DNA from: Lachnospiraceae bacterium | GTDB lineage: Bacteria > Bacillota > Clostridia > Lachnospirales > Lachnospiraceae | DNA length: 40,787 bases | Direction: 5' to 3' | Assembly (NCBI GenBank): GCA_029062895.1 | Contig: JAIDPF010000061.1 | Location: forward strand, 1 to 40,787 | Part shown: one piece after another, positions 33,984 through 40,787 of the stretch | How positions within the stretch are numbered: the first letter of the stretch is position 1 | Layout of the letters: each line of letters begins with the position of its first letter | The notes under the pieces: generated by a model | What the model was told of the DNA's origin: nothing | The model's database searches: none | Seen by the model: only the letters and a program-made list of their open reading frames with translations | Program-made: the position numbers and the translations under genes

Positions 33984-34397
33984 TTAGCAGTTCTTCCTAC
34001 ACATCCCGCACAATCCGCTAAGCATAGACCCCTGCCCCTCCAGCATAAACCCGTGATGTTCCAAAAGATGTCCCGTAAGCTCTTTCATAAAGGAACATTC
34101 CATATGAAACAGTTTTCCGCATTCCCTGCACTGCATATGAATATGTTCCTGACAGTTCCCATTGGGCTCTATATACTGGTAACGATGCGATTCTTCTCCT
34201 GCCGGCTTATATTTCATCAATTTACCACTGGCTGTCAGTTTTTCAAGATTACGATATACCGTCGTCAGATTAATAGAAGCTTCCTTCTCCTTCAGATCCG
34301 CATAAATATCCGCTGCCGAAAAACACTGATCCGCATGACTTTCCAGATACTCTGTAATACTGTCTTTCCATTTTGTCCGATATTGCTTCTGTCCCAT
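33984..34397 (-). CDS. Fur-family metal regulator, probably Zur
   Basis: The 137-residue product has the Fur winged helix (FSAADIYADLKEKEASINLT then TVYRNLEKLTASGKLMKY) and two CXXC pairs (QCRECGK and LCGMC) for a structural zinc. The sensory region HIHMQCRECGKLFHMEC and HLLEHHG fit the family. Its place as first gene of the zinc-type importer operon, 58 bp before znuA, suggests Zur. Fur or PerR cannot be fully excluded from sequence. A 42-bp near-palindrome upstream is the likely operator. Confidence 0.82.
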   Translation of the reverse strand: MGQKQYRTKWKDSITEYLESHADQCFSAADIYADLKEKEASINLTTVYRNLEKLTASGKLMKYKPAGEESHRYQYIEPNGNCQEHIHMQCRECGKLFHMECSFMKELTGHLLEHHGFMLEGQGSMLSGLCGMCRKNC

Positions 34398-34439
34398 ATT
34401 AACATGTTCCTTTACCTAAAATCACATCATCTGAAACAA

Positions 34440-34481
34440 AAAATTGCAAACGGTTTGCATTTGCAAGCCATTTGCAATTTT
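34440..34481. promoter_or_regulatory. 42-bp near-palindrome, candidate metal operator
   Basis: The arms AAAATTGCAAA and TTTGCAATTTT enclose GGTTTGCATTTGCAAGCC-like inner dyads with few mismatches. TTGCAAA occurs repeatedly, as if two overlapping sites were present. A weak promoter, TTGCAA-17-TGTGAT on the minus strand, would overlap it. It sits 42 bp before the regulator start. Its role as the binding site of the Fur-family regulator is inferred. Confidence 0.6.
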
Positions 34482-34516
34482 ATACCTAAATTGCCAAAAT
34501 GTCAAATTAGGGGAAA

Positions 34517-34695
34517 TCAAATTAAAGTTCTTTGTAATTCATCCGCTAATACCTCAAAAGTCTGATGATCCCTGATCTCATATATACGATCGCACTTTCG
34601 TATCGTTGTCAGCCGGTGTGCAATAATAAGTTTCTGTCCTCCAGATAGCTTTATGCCATTTTTCCCCCAACGCCAGTCAGATGACATGCTCCATT
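34517..34695 (-). pseudogene. Remnant of an ABC exporter ATPase
   Basis: The minus strand encodes WRWGKNGIKLSGGQ followed directly by KLIIAHRLTTIRKCDRIYEI and a C-terminal tail FEVLADELQRTL. These are the signature motif and the H-loop region of an ABC exporter. The roughly 40 residues between them, including Walker B, are deleted, and everything before the signature is missing. The upstream end abuts the stop of the GT4 gene. It cannot make a working ATPase. Confidence 0.8.
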
Positions 34696-34698
34696 TTG

Positions 34699-35826
34699 TC
34701 ATAGTCCGCAATAATAATCCAGAGTCTGCCGTACAAAGGCTGCATAGGAATATTCCTCGCAATACGTATGATAAGCGTTCTCTTCCAATCGCTTCCTTTT
34801 GTCCTGATCCGTCAGCAACCTTGTAATCCCCTCTGCAAGCGCTATCGCATCTGCAGGCGGCACTAATATGCCGTTCCTCTGATCTGTCACAATCTCATTG
34901 ACACCTTCAATATTCGATGCCACGATTGTTTTCCCCGCCGCAAACGCCTCAATAGGAACCAGCGGGCGCCCCTCCCAAAGCGACGAAAGCACGATCAGAT
35001 CCATGCAGCTCATAAGATTGCTTACGTCATCACGCCTTCCTAAAAATATAATGTCGTTTTCTGATGCGGTGCCTCCCATCTGCATGGCAAGGCTTTCTAA
35101 TGCCTCACGCTCCGATCCGTCGCCAATAATAATATATTTCAGCTTATTGCAGCGTTTCCTCGCTATAGGAAACGAACGTATAAAATACGCTATCCCCTTC
35201 TGCTTTTCTAATCTGGCTATATTGCCAACCAAAAAATATCCTTTCTCTTTCCATTTCTGCACTTTTTCATATATATCACCTTCATCTGTCCCGGAACTTT
35301 CCTTGCCATCTGTCATTTTGTATTCTTCCACTGAATTATAGATTACGTGGATACCATTTTCAGGAACACCAAAAAATTGTTTCAGATTATCTTTTACCGC
35401 ATTTCCACACGCAATAATATTAGCCCCCTTGTAAGCCATTCTGGTCATCAATCTTCTATTTTTAAAAATATTATGAACTGTAACAATATGAATATAATGG
35501 TATCTTCGCTGCAGTATCCGCACGTAGAACGCCGCCATTCTATGATGGGTATGCACCACTGTTATCTCTTCTTCTTCGATAATCTTTTTCAGTGCAATAT
35601 AAGTCTTGTATATCATTCTCGGAGTCCGCTTTGTAATATCCGGCAGGGTATAATGCCTGATATGCATTTCCTCCAGCTTGGCTGTATAACTTCCCCCACC
35701 GGAGCAGACCACGATCTTATTTACTTTATCCTGAAATATCCTGCAAAGTTGGAGAACGATTTGTTCTGTTCCGCCCACTTCCATTGTTCTTGTAAAAAAC
35801 AGGATATTCTGCTGTTCAAGCTGCAT
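34699..35826 (-). CDS. Glycosyltransferase family 4
   Basis: This is a predicted retaining glycosyltransferase acting on a polysaccharide or glycolipid. The 375-residue product has the GT-B fold. The N-terminal motif is LFFTRTMEVGGTEQIVLQL. The C-terminal nucleotide-sugar site contains GDGSEREALESLA, LSSLWEGRPLVPIEAFAAGK with the E-x7-E pair, and GVNEIVTDQRNGILVPP. Donor and acceptor cannot be assigned. An ABC-exporter remnant downstream and a CgeB-like transferase divergent upstream suggest a reduced surface-glycan locus. An extended -10 promoter lies at 35880-35888. Confidence 0.88.
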   Translation of the reverse strand: MQLEQQNILFFTRTMEVGGTEQIVLQLCRIFQDKVNKIVVCSGGGSYTAKLEEMHIRHYTLPDITKRTPRMIYKTYIALKKIIEEEEITVVHTHHRMAAFYVRILQRRYHYIHIVTVHNIFKNRRLMTRMAYKGANIIACGNAVKDNLKQFFGVPENGIHVIYNSVEEYKMTDGKESSGTDEGDIYEKVQKWKEKGYFLVGNIARLEKQKGIAYFIRSFPIARKRCNKLKYIIIGDGSEREALESLAMQMGGTASENDIIFLGRRDDVSNLMSCMDLIVLSSLWEGRPLVPIEAFAAGKTIVASNIEGVNEIVTDQRNGILVPPADAIALAEGITRLLTDQDKRKRLEENAYHTYCEEYSYAAFVRQTLDYYCGL

Positions 35827-35879
35827 TCTTTCTTAGCTCCCTATATGACTACCCAATCAAAATTCCAAATTTCTAATAT

Positions 35880-35888
35880 ATTATATCA
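35880..35888 (-). promoter_or_regulatory. Extended -10 promoter of the GT4 gene
   Basis: The minus strand reads TGATATAAT (TATAAT at 35880-35885), about 55 bp before the GT4 start. No clear -35 box is visible; that position lies inside the large hairpin. Confidence 0.5.
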
Positions 35889-35958
35889 TAAAAATACCCC
35901 AAAATAAACCCCCGAAAACATGGGCATTCGGGGTTTATTTTTGGGCTTTTTTATGATA
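35884..35958. terminator. 75-bp hairpin between divergent glycosyltransferases
   Basis: ATCATAAAAATACCCC...AAACCCC pairs with GGGGTTTA...GGGCTTTTTTATGAT over about 30 bp, with a loop of about 15. It looks like a strong bidirectional terminator, but it sits between divergent genes where no transcript should need ending. An attenuator for the plus-strand gene is an alternative. Confidence 0.65.
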
Positions 35959-36004
35959 AAATAAGCGCAAAGACAGCGCTAATTATACTTAGGGGAATCA
36001 TTCG

Positions 36005-37168
36005 ATGAACATCATCTTCTGCTATTGGAACAGCATATGCGAACCCGGTATGACCCATGCCTTTGAACAGTTGGGTCACCATGTCATGGTCTTTGATCAC
36101 CCCATGTCGAGCAAAGATCTTGACACCGACTATCTATCCGCATTCTCTGGCTATATCCAGTCAAATCCAAAGGCCGACTGCGTATTTACGATCAATTTTA
36201 TACCGCTGATCGCAAAGGTATGCCGGATCTTTCGGATACCCTATCTCTCACATACGGTAGACAGTCCCTCCATAACGCTTTCTTCCAAAGCGTTAAACGA
36301 CCCATGCTGCCATGCATTTATATTTGACCGGTGTCTGTATCAGGAATATGCCGCTCTTGCTCCCGACCGCGTCCATTATCTGCCTCTTGGCGCAGATATA
36401 GATTTCTATGATGGTATTACCGTCTCCGAGGAAGATCATGACATGTACGACTGTGATATTTCCTTTATCGGCTCCTTTCATAGCGAAAACTGTATTTATG
36501 ACAGACTCGCAGAAGGTCTTCCGGAACGGATGCGCGGCTATATAGACGGTCTGATCGAAGCGCAGCTAAATGTCTATGGGTACAACCTGATCAGAGATGC
36601 CTTCAGTGATGCATGGGCGGAAGAATTTAAAAGACGCGCGGCATGGTCCGTACTGCCTGATTATCATGAGGATATCCGCAGTATCATCACCGACCAGTAT
36701 ATTGGTTTTAAATGTACCCAGAGAGACCGGATCCGGACGCTGCAGGCCATCAGCCAAAATTACCGGATGGATCTCTATACCACGGAAGACACCTCCATGC
36801 TCCCGGATATCAACAACCGCGGCATTGCCAAGTCTTTTACGATGATGCCCCGGATATTCAAATGCAGCAAGATCAACCTAAATATGACTGCGCGCACCAT
36901 CCAATCCGGACTGCCGCAGCGTATCTTTGATATCATGGCGGCCGGCGGCTTCGTCCTTTCCAATTATCAGTCGGAGATCCCGGAATATTTTATTCCCGGA
37001 GAAGATATCGTATTATATGAAAGTATTCCCGACCTTCTGGAAAAGCTCGGCTACTATCTGTCTCATGAGGAGGAACGTCTTCAGATCGCCAGAAACGGAT
37101 ACAAAAAAACAAAAAAACAGCACCTCCTTGTGCACAGGGCACAGGAGATGCTGAAAATCCTATCCTAA
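36005..37168 (+). CDS. CgeB-like glycosyltransferase
   Basis: The 387-residue product resembles CgeB/DUF3880-type proteins of the GT-B fold. The N-terminal half (MNIIFCYWNSICEPG, VFTINFIPLIAKVCRIFRIP) forms one Rossmann-like domain. The C-terminal segment SGLPQRIFDIMAAGGFVLSN then EIPEYFIPGEDIVLYES matches the Glycos_transf_1_2 pattern. CgeB is linked to spore-coat glycosylation in Bacillus; that role is not shown here. AGGGGA precedes the ATG. It is monocistronic and convergent with the next gene. Confidence 0.82.
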   Translation: MNIIFCYWNSICEPGMTHAFEQLGHHVMVFDHPMSSKDLDTDYLSAFSGYIQSNPKADCVFTINFIPLIAKVCRIFRIPYLSHTVDSPSITLSSKALNDPCCHAFIFDRCLYQEYAALAPDRVHYLPLGADIDFYDGITVSEEDHDMYDCDISFIGSFHSENCIYDRLAEGLPERMRGYIDGLIEAQLNVYGYNLIRDAFSDAWAEEFKRRAAWSVLPDYHEDIRSIITDQYIGFKCTQRDRIRTLQAISQNYRMDLYTTEDTSMLPDINNRGIAKSFTMMPRIFKCSKINLNMTARTIQSGLPQRIFDIMAAGGFVLSNYQSEIPEYFIPGEDIVLYESIPDLLEKLGYYLSHEEERLQIARNGYKKTKKQHLLVHRAQEMLKILS

Positions 37169-37207
37169 GTAAGCACTGATCAAATCAGCGTTTCCCTATA
37201 TTATGCG

Positions 37208-37780
37208 CTAAAGCGCCGATGCAGACTTGTTCAGGTAAATCATATAACGAATCCATGCAACGATCAATATGATCGCAACAACAAATGACACGGCACCCGC
37301 AATAATGTTGATTAACGGAATCAGACCAAGCACGCTGCAGATTATACTGATGATCGTACATATCATATACATCTTATAGATGCTCAGACCATTCTCTGCA
37401 ATATCTACAGCCCCAACATTATTCAAAAGGCCACCGGTCGTTGTGATCACCGTATTCACGATCATAAGATCAATCACTGAGGCTACGGCGCCCAACAATG
37501 TAACAAGAATACTTCCTACAAAAGGAATGAACGAAACAATAACCTCAACAATAGTGATCACGATATTTACGATCACAAGCGTAACCGCCTTGTTATAGGT
37601 TTCGGCATCTTCTCCCGCCTTTTTCAATCCCATCAGATAAATCACAAATCCTACGATAGCTAAAATACTGCCGATAAATCCAATCAATGGAATGACTGCT
37701 AAAACTGCTGCAATGATCGCAATAATCTTCGAGATAAAGACCTTCTTTAAACCTTCAGCAGCTTTTGGATATTGACTCAT
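37208..37780 (-). CDS. Membrane protein, unknown function
   Basis: The 190-residue product has a short soluble N-terminus (MSQYPKAAEGLKKVFISKI) and about five hydrophobic segments rich in Ile and Val (IIAIIAAVLAVIPLIGFIGS, ICSVLGLIPLINIIAGAVSF). No family motif is recognised. Internal similarity between the IPLIGFIGSILAIVGF, IPFVGSILVTLLGAV and IPLINIIAGAVSFVV segments suggests an internally repeated unit. AAGGGGG precedes ATG 37780. It converges on the CgeB-like gene, with only a weak hairpin between. Confidence 0.7.
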   Translation of the reverse strand: MSQYPKAAEGLKKVFISKIIAIIAAVLAVIPLIGFIGSILAIVGFVIYLMGLKKAGEDAETYNKAVTLVIVNIVITIVEVIVSFIPFVGSILVTLLGAVASVIDLMIVNTVITTTGGLLNNVGAVDIAENGLSIYKMYMICTIISIICSVLGLIPLINIIAGAVSFVVAIILIVAWIRYMIYLNKSASAL

Positions 37781-37906
37781 ACTAAGTCCCCCTTTTCATT
37801 ATGTATTAAGAGCCGCCTACTGCATCGTATTTTCTTAGACCGCAATCAGCTCATCTGCTCTATTAAAACAGTTTTTCCACTATTTGTCAATCACTATTTG
37901 GGATGC

Positions 37907-38012
37907 CTACATGCCTTTTTTGTAATCAGGATCATTCTTTTCCCTGAGATACTGCCGCCCGTTCCAGCGCCCCTGCGACAGCCGGCACGGCGTATGCCGA
38001 CAGCCTGCCCAT
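37907..38012 (-). pseudogene. Decayed fragment of a DUF4173-type gene
   Basis: The minus strand encodes GRLSAYAVPAVAGALER, which matches SRLSADAVPAVAEALER near the C-terminus of the intact gene at 38582-40144. After one frameshift the reading continues RQYLREKNDPDYKKGM and a stop at 37907. An ATG at 38012 has AAGGGGGG upstream, so a 26-residue peptide (37932-38012) could in principle be made. The rest of the gap 37781-38069 shows nothing else. Confidence 0.6.
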
Positions 38013-38069
38013 AAAAAACAACCCCCTTTTCGGAAAAGCGTTCCTATAAACTATTCCTCAAACTGGAAT

Positions 38070-38498
38070 TCAACCTCCTGGTGGAAGAGAATCTTCAACT
38101 CTATAGACTGTTCCATTTTCATCAAAAAATATCCAATAGTAATGATCCAAATGGTCAGGCATGATCCAAACGTTATCAGTATAGATATAGTAACCTACAC
38201 ATCCTGCTTTGCCTTCTTGTATTGACCCCACATCAAATACCCCATATTTATTAATTACAGAGTTGATATCAGAATTGAGAATAGCCCAATCATTGTATCT
38301 GTAATAAGTTGAGTGTGATAAAACAAAAATAAATGAATAAGCAAAAAGTATTATATCAAGCGATAATAACAATTCTATTATTCGAGTAGCTTTATGATGT
38401 TTTTTTGCTCTTATCAGCATTATAATAAGAATAATAAAACAAATGAAAAGACCGAGAAAATTGATTAGCTTGATTATAGCAACATACCAAGGATGCAT
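38070..38498 (-). CDS. Small membrane protein, unknown function
   Basis: The 142-residue product has two N-terminal membrane segments (LINFLGLFICFIILIIMLIR and IIELLLSLDIILFAYSFIFV). An extracytoplasmic, aromatic-rich domain follows (VGYYIYTDNVWIMPDHLDHY then WIFFDENGTVYRVE). No family is recognised. The ribosome site AGGAGGG lies six bases before ATG 38498. Base composition is clearly more AT-rich than its neighbours, and it separates a decayed DUF4173-type fragment from the intact gene, so acquisition by transfer is possible. Confidence 0.7.
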   Translation of the reverse strand: MHPWYVAIIKLINFLGLFICFIILIIMLIRAKKHHKATRIIELLLSLDIILFAYSFIFVLSHSTYYRYNDWAILNSDINSVINKYGVFDVGSIQEGKAGCVGYYIYTDNVWIMPDHLDHYYWIFFDENGTVYRVEDSLPPGG

Positions 38499-38581
38499 TG
38501 ATTACCCTCCTAGATTTCAATTTATCAGTGTAATTATTATCTATTTTCAACAGGTACACAATTTCGAAAAAGGAGAATTTT

Positions 38582-40144
38582 TCATCTCAGGCGGCGTAGG
38601 GAAATTGACCCATAATATCTGGAGAAATTGAACCCCCGCAGACCGAATCCCTCTAAATCCTCTAACCTATATAGCTCATTAAGCTCCTTCGGAAATTCAC
38701 CATCTGCTTCCCGCTCCAAAGCCTCTGCGACAGCCGGTACGGCATCTGCAGACAGCCTGCTGAGATACCGCCAATCCACATTTCCATGAATATGCTGTTC
38801 GTTCAGATTATAGGAAGCGATCATATAATCCGGTCTGGCATATGCCAATCCAAGATACAGGATTGTTACCACCACCATACAATACTTAAATAAAGGAAAC
38901 TTCCGATAGAAGATAAAGAATATGATCCCGCTCATCATCAGGAAGATCAGTCCCAATCCCCAGAATACCAGCACCCGTAAGTATGACAGATCATATGTCT
39001 CCACATACATATACATCCTTAACGCGCTGGAAGCAATCATAATATAAGTACATCCGCTGATCAGCGCCAGCATCCCCTTTAATACCCTGCTTTCCCGAAA
39101 TTTATACAGGCAGAACAGCACCAACGTCATGTTGATAATGCATACCAGAAGCAGCTGGAAAAATCCCTGCCTTGCGTATTCCGCATAGGTAGTTCCCTTC
39201 GGAAGCGAAAGCCTGCCCATAAAGAGATACAATATCTGGATCATGGAAAAGATCAGATACACCACACCAAGCATGGCATTGACCGTAATGGCGACTACCG
39301 GCTCCCCGGTCTGCCGCTTCCCGGAAGAAATACTGACCGATTTACTGCCCAGCTTAACCAGCAGTCCATAAGACAGCAGATAGACCGCTGCCGTCATAAA
39401 AAAGATACCGATCACATCTCCGATCCCATCCAGCCTCTCAAATACATCCAACAGATTAAATATCCGGCCAAACAGGTTTCCAAACACCGAATCCGCACTG
39501 GCAAGCAGCAGCATAACAATCATCAAAAGCGGAAGTCCGGTCAGAATGCCCAGAAATACATATTTCCATACAGGATTCTTCTTTTTCTCCTCCTTTTTCT
39601 GGCTCTTCCAAATCCCCCTATCTTCAAAAGGGCGCCCAATATGCCCTAATGCCCCAAATGCCGCCTGTCCGATCGCGCTCAGATATTCCGGCAGCCCCCA
39701 TTCCTTATCCTCATAAAAAAGATGCAGCAAACCGCTGAGAAGCAGCAGAAAAATACCTGAATAATCACAGAAAATAAGAAATCCGTCATCCGTCAGGCAT
39801 AGATTAATCCCCAAAAGCACGATGCTTCCCGCATAAAAGATACATTCCTTCCCCATCCTGATCTCCAGCTTCCTAAGACACAGGAAGAAATAACATAACG
39901 TCCCTATAACAAACAAAGGCGCAGTGATCCCGGAAGGATTTTTATACAGGCAGAAAGTATAAAATATGGCATAAATAATGCCGGATAATCCAAAAAATGG
40001 GTAATCATCCCTGATCTTCTGTGAAAGCGGCGGAAGAGGCGTCCGATACAACGTGCTCATCTGCAAAACCTTGTCATAATCTTCCTGATCCGCCCCATTT
40101 TGCTTTAACTCATCCAATTTATTAAAAACCTGATCCATATCCAT
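38582..40144 (-). CDS. DUF4173-type multi-pass membrane protein
   Basis: The 520-residue product has a soluble N-terminus (about 1-45), then roughly twelve membrane segments and a C-terminal soluble tail (SRLSADAVPAVAEALEREAD onward). The motif GTTYAEYARQGFFQLLLVCI, with FMGRLSLPK before it, is characteristic of DUF4173/DUF4153 proteins. Their biochemical role is unknown. AAAGGACGG precedes ATG 40144. It starts 24 bp after the XRE regulator, so the pair forms an operon, a common pairing in Firmicutes. Confidence 0.82.
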   Translation of the reverse strand: MDMDQVFNKLDELKQNGADQEDYDKVLQMSTLYRTPLPPLSQKIRDDYPFFGLSGIIYAIFYTFCLYKNPSGITAPLFVIGTLCYFFLCLRKLEIRMGKECIFYAGSIVLLGINLCLTDDGFLIFCDYSGIFLLLLSGLLHLFYEDKEWGLPEYLSAIGQAAFGALGHIGRPFEDRGIWKSQKKEEKKKNPVWKYVFLGILTGLPLLMIVMLLLASADSVFGNLFGRIFNLLDVFERLDGIGDVIGIFFMTAAVYLLSYGLLVKLGSKSVSISSGKRQTGEPVVAITVNAMLGVVYLIFSMIQILYLFMGRLSLPKGTTYAEYARQGFFQLLLVCIINMTLVLFCLYKFRESRVLKGMLALISGCTYIMIASSALRMYMYVETYDLSYLRVLVFWGLGLIFLMMSGIIFFIFYRKFPLFKYCMVVVTILYLGLAYARPDYMIASYNLNEQHIHGNVDWRYLSRLSADAVPAVAEALEREADGEFPKELNELYRLEDLEGFGLRGFNFSRYYGSISLRRLR

Positions 40145-40168
40145 GTTCTGTTACCGTCCTTTCTATAT

Positions 40169-40450
40169 TCATTGCGCATCCGCTGTTTTTGCCGCATCCA
40201 GTGTTTCTTCTATGGCGGCAGTCTCCTTTTCATCCGTACCTTCCGGGTCCTGTATATATTCCAAAATATCCCCCGGCTGGCAGCCAAGAACCTTACAGAT
40301 TTCATTTAAGGTCGAAAAACGGACTGCCTTTGCCTTATTATTCTTTAGTATAGAAAGATTAGCCGGAGTAAGGTCAACCTTCCCCGCCAGTTCTACCAAA
40401 CCAATCTTTCTTTTTGCCATTACAACATCCAGATTAATCACAATTGCCAT
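40169..40450 (-). CDS. XRE-family HTH regulator (YozG-like)
   Basis: The 93-residue product is a small Cro/CI-type DNA-binding protein. It starts MAIVINLDVVMAKRKIGLVE, with the recognition region DLTPANLSILKNNKAKAVRF and the closing helix TLNEICKVLGCQPGDILEYI. A short acidic tail follows. ATG 40450 follows AAAGGGACGG; the longer frame lacks support. It probably controls itself and the downstream membrane-protein gene. Confidence 0.88.
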   Translation of the reverse strand: MAIVINLDVVMAKRKIGLVELAGKVDLTPANLSILKNNKAKAVRFSTLNEICKVLGCQPGDILEYIQDPEGTDEKETAAIEETLDAAKTADAQ

Positions 40451-40787
40451 TATGCACCCCGTCCCTTTCACTGAATCCTTTTCTATGGATCTTATATTAC
40501 TTATGTAAATCATTTTCCATTAGATTTCATATTATGTTAACTATTTCTTCTTGAAAATCAGAAAACAACTCTGTCTTTGTTAAAAATTAAAACAATCTCT
40601 TTTCCTAAATACCAGAAATAATCCCTAAAAGCCATTCCAAATTATTAAATCTTAATTTTATTTATTTGTTATTCATTGTATATTTTGCATTTTATTCATC
40701 TTAAAATACTATTTTTACAGAGTTATTCTCTCAGATTTTATGAATTATAATTTTTAAAAATCCGTGCCGCTCAAACCTCTAAAAATT
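40451..40787. other. AT-rich intergenic region at the window edge
   Basis: No credible gene is seen. The region is very AT-rich, with several TATAAT-like words on both strands but no well-spaced promoter that stands out. It must contain the promoter of the XRE-DUF4173 operon. It may also hold the 3' or 5' flank of a gene outside the window. Confidence 0.5.

Noticed and set aside
37772-38014. An 80-codon plus-strand frame
   Set aside because: It runs antisense through the start of a membrane-protein gene and the decayed DUF4173-type fragment. It has no ribosome site.
38576-38581. Terminator after the DUF4173-type gene
   Set aside because: The A/T-only stem near 38563-38580 is short and weak; I could not support it as a terminator.

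Overview
The window looks like a chromosomal segment of a low-to-mid GC member of the Firmicutes, most likely Lachnospiraceae (class Clostridia). This rests on gene content and protein character: an S10-spc-alpha ribosomal supercluster in clostridial order, the zinc-ribbon form of S14, a KOW-domain RNA-binding gene between map and infA, an L17 with a large insertion, and near-consensus sigma-A type promoters. The species cannot be named from the sequence alone.

Region 1 (about 1-23,400, almost all on the minus strand) is the translation supercluster. In transcription order it runs rpsJ-rplC-rplD-rplW-rplB-rpsS-rplV-rpsC-rplP-rpmC-rpsQ-rplN-rplX-rplE-rpsZ-rpsH-rplF-rplR-rpsE-rpmD-rplO-secY-adk-map-KOW gene-infA-rpmJ-rpsM-rpsK-rpsD-rpoA-rplQ. 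After an inverted M15 peptidase gene with its own promoter it continues ecfA1-ecfA2-ecfT-truA-rplM-rpsI. Promoters are visible before rpsJ, rpmJ, ecfA1, truA and rplM. Most larger gaps inside the cluster hold strong hairpins. The left edge carries a 115-bp direct repeat next to the rpsI terminator.

Region 2 (23,487-30,273) is housekeeping and membrane functions: a PutP-type sodium/proline symporter, a divergent SAM-dependent methyltransferase, two unknown small genes, asnS, a multi-pass membrane protein and a YczE/YitT-like membrane protein.

Region 3 (30,427-34,481) holds a type II toxin-antitoxin pair (AbrB-type antitoxin, RelE/ParE-type toxin) with its own promoter, followed by a Fur-family regulator and a zinc-type ABC importer (regulator-znuA-znuC-znuB in transcription order). 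A 42-bp near-palindrome precedes the regulator. The zinc assignment is inferred from this arrangement.

Region 4 (34,500-40,787) is accessory. It has a collapsed ABC-transporter remnant, two divergent glycosyltransferases (GT4 and CgeB-like) separated by a 75-bp hairpin, membrane proteins of unknown function, a decayed fragment of a DUF4173-type gene, and an intact DUF4173-type gene downstream of a small XRE regulator.

I did not find a clear new multi-gene defence or biosynthetic system. The most unusual material is non-coding: repeat and hairpin families placed inside ribosomal operons, a tandem duplication of the ecfA2 tail, an 18-bp tandem array next to a terminator, and the large dyads at 35,884-35,958 and 34,440-34,481.
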